This document shows, in pieces, positions 55,290 to 55,357 of a DNA stretch of 55,357 bases. How positions within the stretch are numbered: the first letter of the stretch is position 1; the number at the start of each line of letters is the position of its first letter. Origin of the DNA: Paracoccus lichenicola (GTDB taxonomy: Bacteria; Pseudomonadota; Alphaproteobacteria; Rhodobacterales; Rhodobacteraceae). The DNA is taken from positions 1-55,357 of the forward strand of contig NZ_WMBT01000011.1 of NCBI RefSeq assembly GCF_009708075.1, in the 5' to 3' direction. Below the pieces are notes generated by a model. It ran no database searches, had not been told where the DNA came from, and saw only the letters and a list, made by a program, of their open reading frames with translations. The translations under genes were made by a program, and so were the position numbers.

Positions 55290-55357
55290 ATGCGCATTGC
55301 CATCGACCCCTTCATGCACCGCCATCTTCCGCTGGAGGCGATCCCGGCCAAGGTCAA
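55290..55357 (+). CDS. Sugar isomerase/epimerase, start only (cut by window end)
   Basis: An ATG at 55290 with AGGA 9 bases upstream opens MRIAIDPFMHRHLPLEAIP and runs in frame to the window end. The opening resembles TIM-barrel sugar isomerases/epimerases found in inositol and polyol clusters. Only 22 codons are visible, so the family call rests on the first residues and on context. The strong terminator before it suggests reduced or separate expression. Confidence 0.45.
   Translation, partial: MRIAIDPFMHRHLPLEAIPAKV

Overview
The window is GC-rich DNA with tightly packed genes that share ATGA or TGATG junctions. Its gene content fits a Rhodobacteraceae alphaproteobacterium, most likely Paracoccus-like. 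That placement is inferred from protein character, not from a search. I see no rRNA, tRNA, CRISPR array, transposase or phage gene.

Layout. 83-3591 (minus): a small unknown protein, an FGGY sugar/polyol kinase and a GlpD-family dehydrogenase. 3764-12532 (plus): a GlgE-pathway operon (GlgE, TreS-maltokinase fusion, GlgB) ending in a type II NADH dehydrogenase. 12606-18036: a 53-aa hydrophilic protein, a ThDP-dependent enzyme, a diverged Mfd-like helicase and a structured repeat. 18083-22550 (minus): M42 peptidase, a membrane-anchored unknown, a zinc alcohol dehydrogenase, a PHB-depolymerase-type esterase and a ribbon-helix-helix regulator. 22662-33269: a divergent cluster around an AraC regulator. 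One arm has a flavin monooxygenase, a cupin and a Leu-type binding protein; the other has a decayed binding-protein gene, a complete Liv-type ABC transporter, a benzoate/2-aminobenzoate-type CoA ligase and an arylformamidase-like hydrolase. It looks like uptake and breakdown of an aromatic compound. 33382-45792: signalling and stress genes (GAF histidine kinase, two tiny disordered proteins, an alcohol dehydrogenase, YbbAP/TesA-type genes, two receiver-only regulators flanking a NepR-like protein, patatin/DUF4142, a PRC-barrel protein, a small glycosidase and an HNH protein). 45829-46041: a second, inverted copy of the structured repeat. 46073-55357: an inositol/rhizopine-type sugar cluster (Gfo/Idh/MocA oxidoreductase, two TIM-barrel isomerases with the last one cut by the window end, two LacI regulators, and an ABC transporter with two paralogous binding proteins).

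The most striking signal is a recurring promoter signature, GGAAC-N16/17-NGTT, 20-65 bases upstream of otherwise unrelated genes. Nine copies are exact and two have one mismatch. It matches the published EcfG-type general-stress promoter (GGAAC-N16/17-CGTT). The genes behind it (GlgE/trehalose metabolism, small hydrophilic proteins, alcohol dehydrogenases, a peptidase, a DUF4142/patatin pair, a PRC-barrel protein and a NepR-like anti-sigma factor) make a plausible general-stress regulon concentrated in this region. The EcfG sigma factor and PhyR themselves are not in the window.
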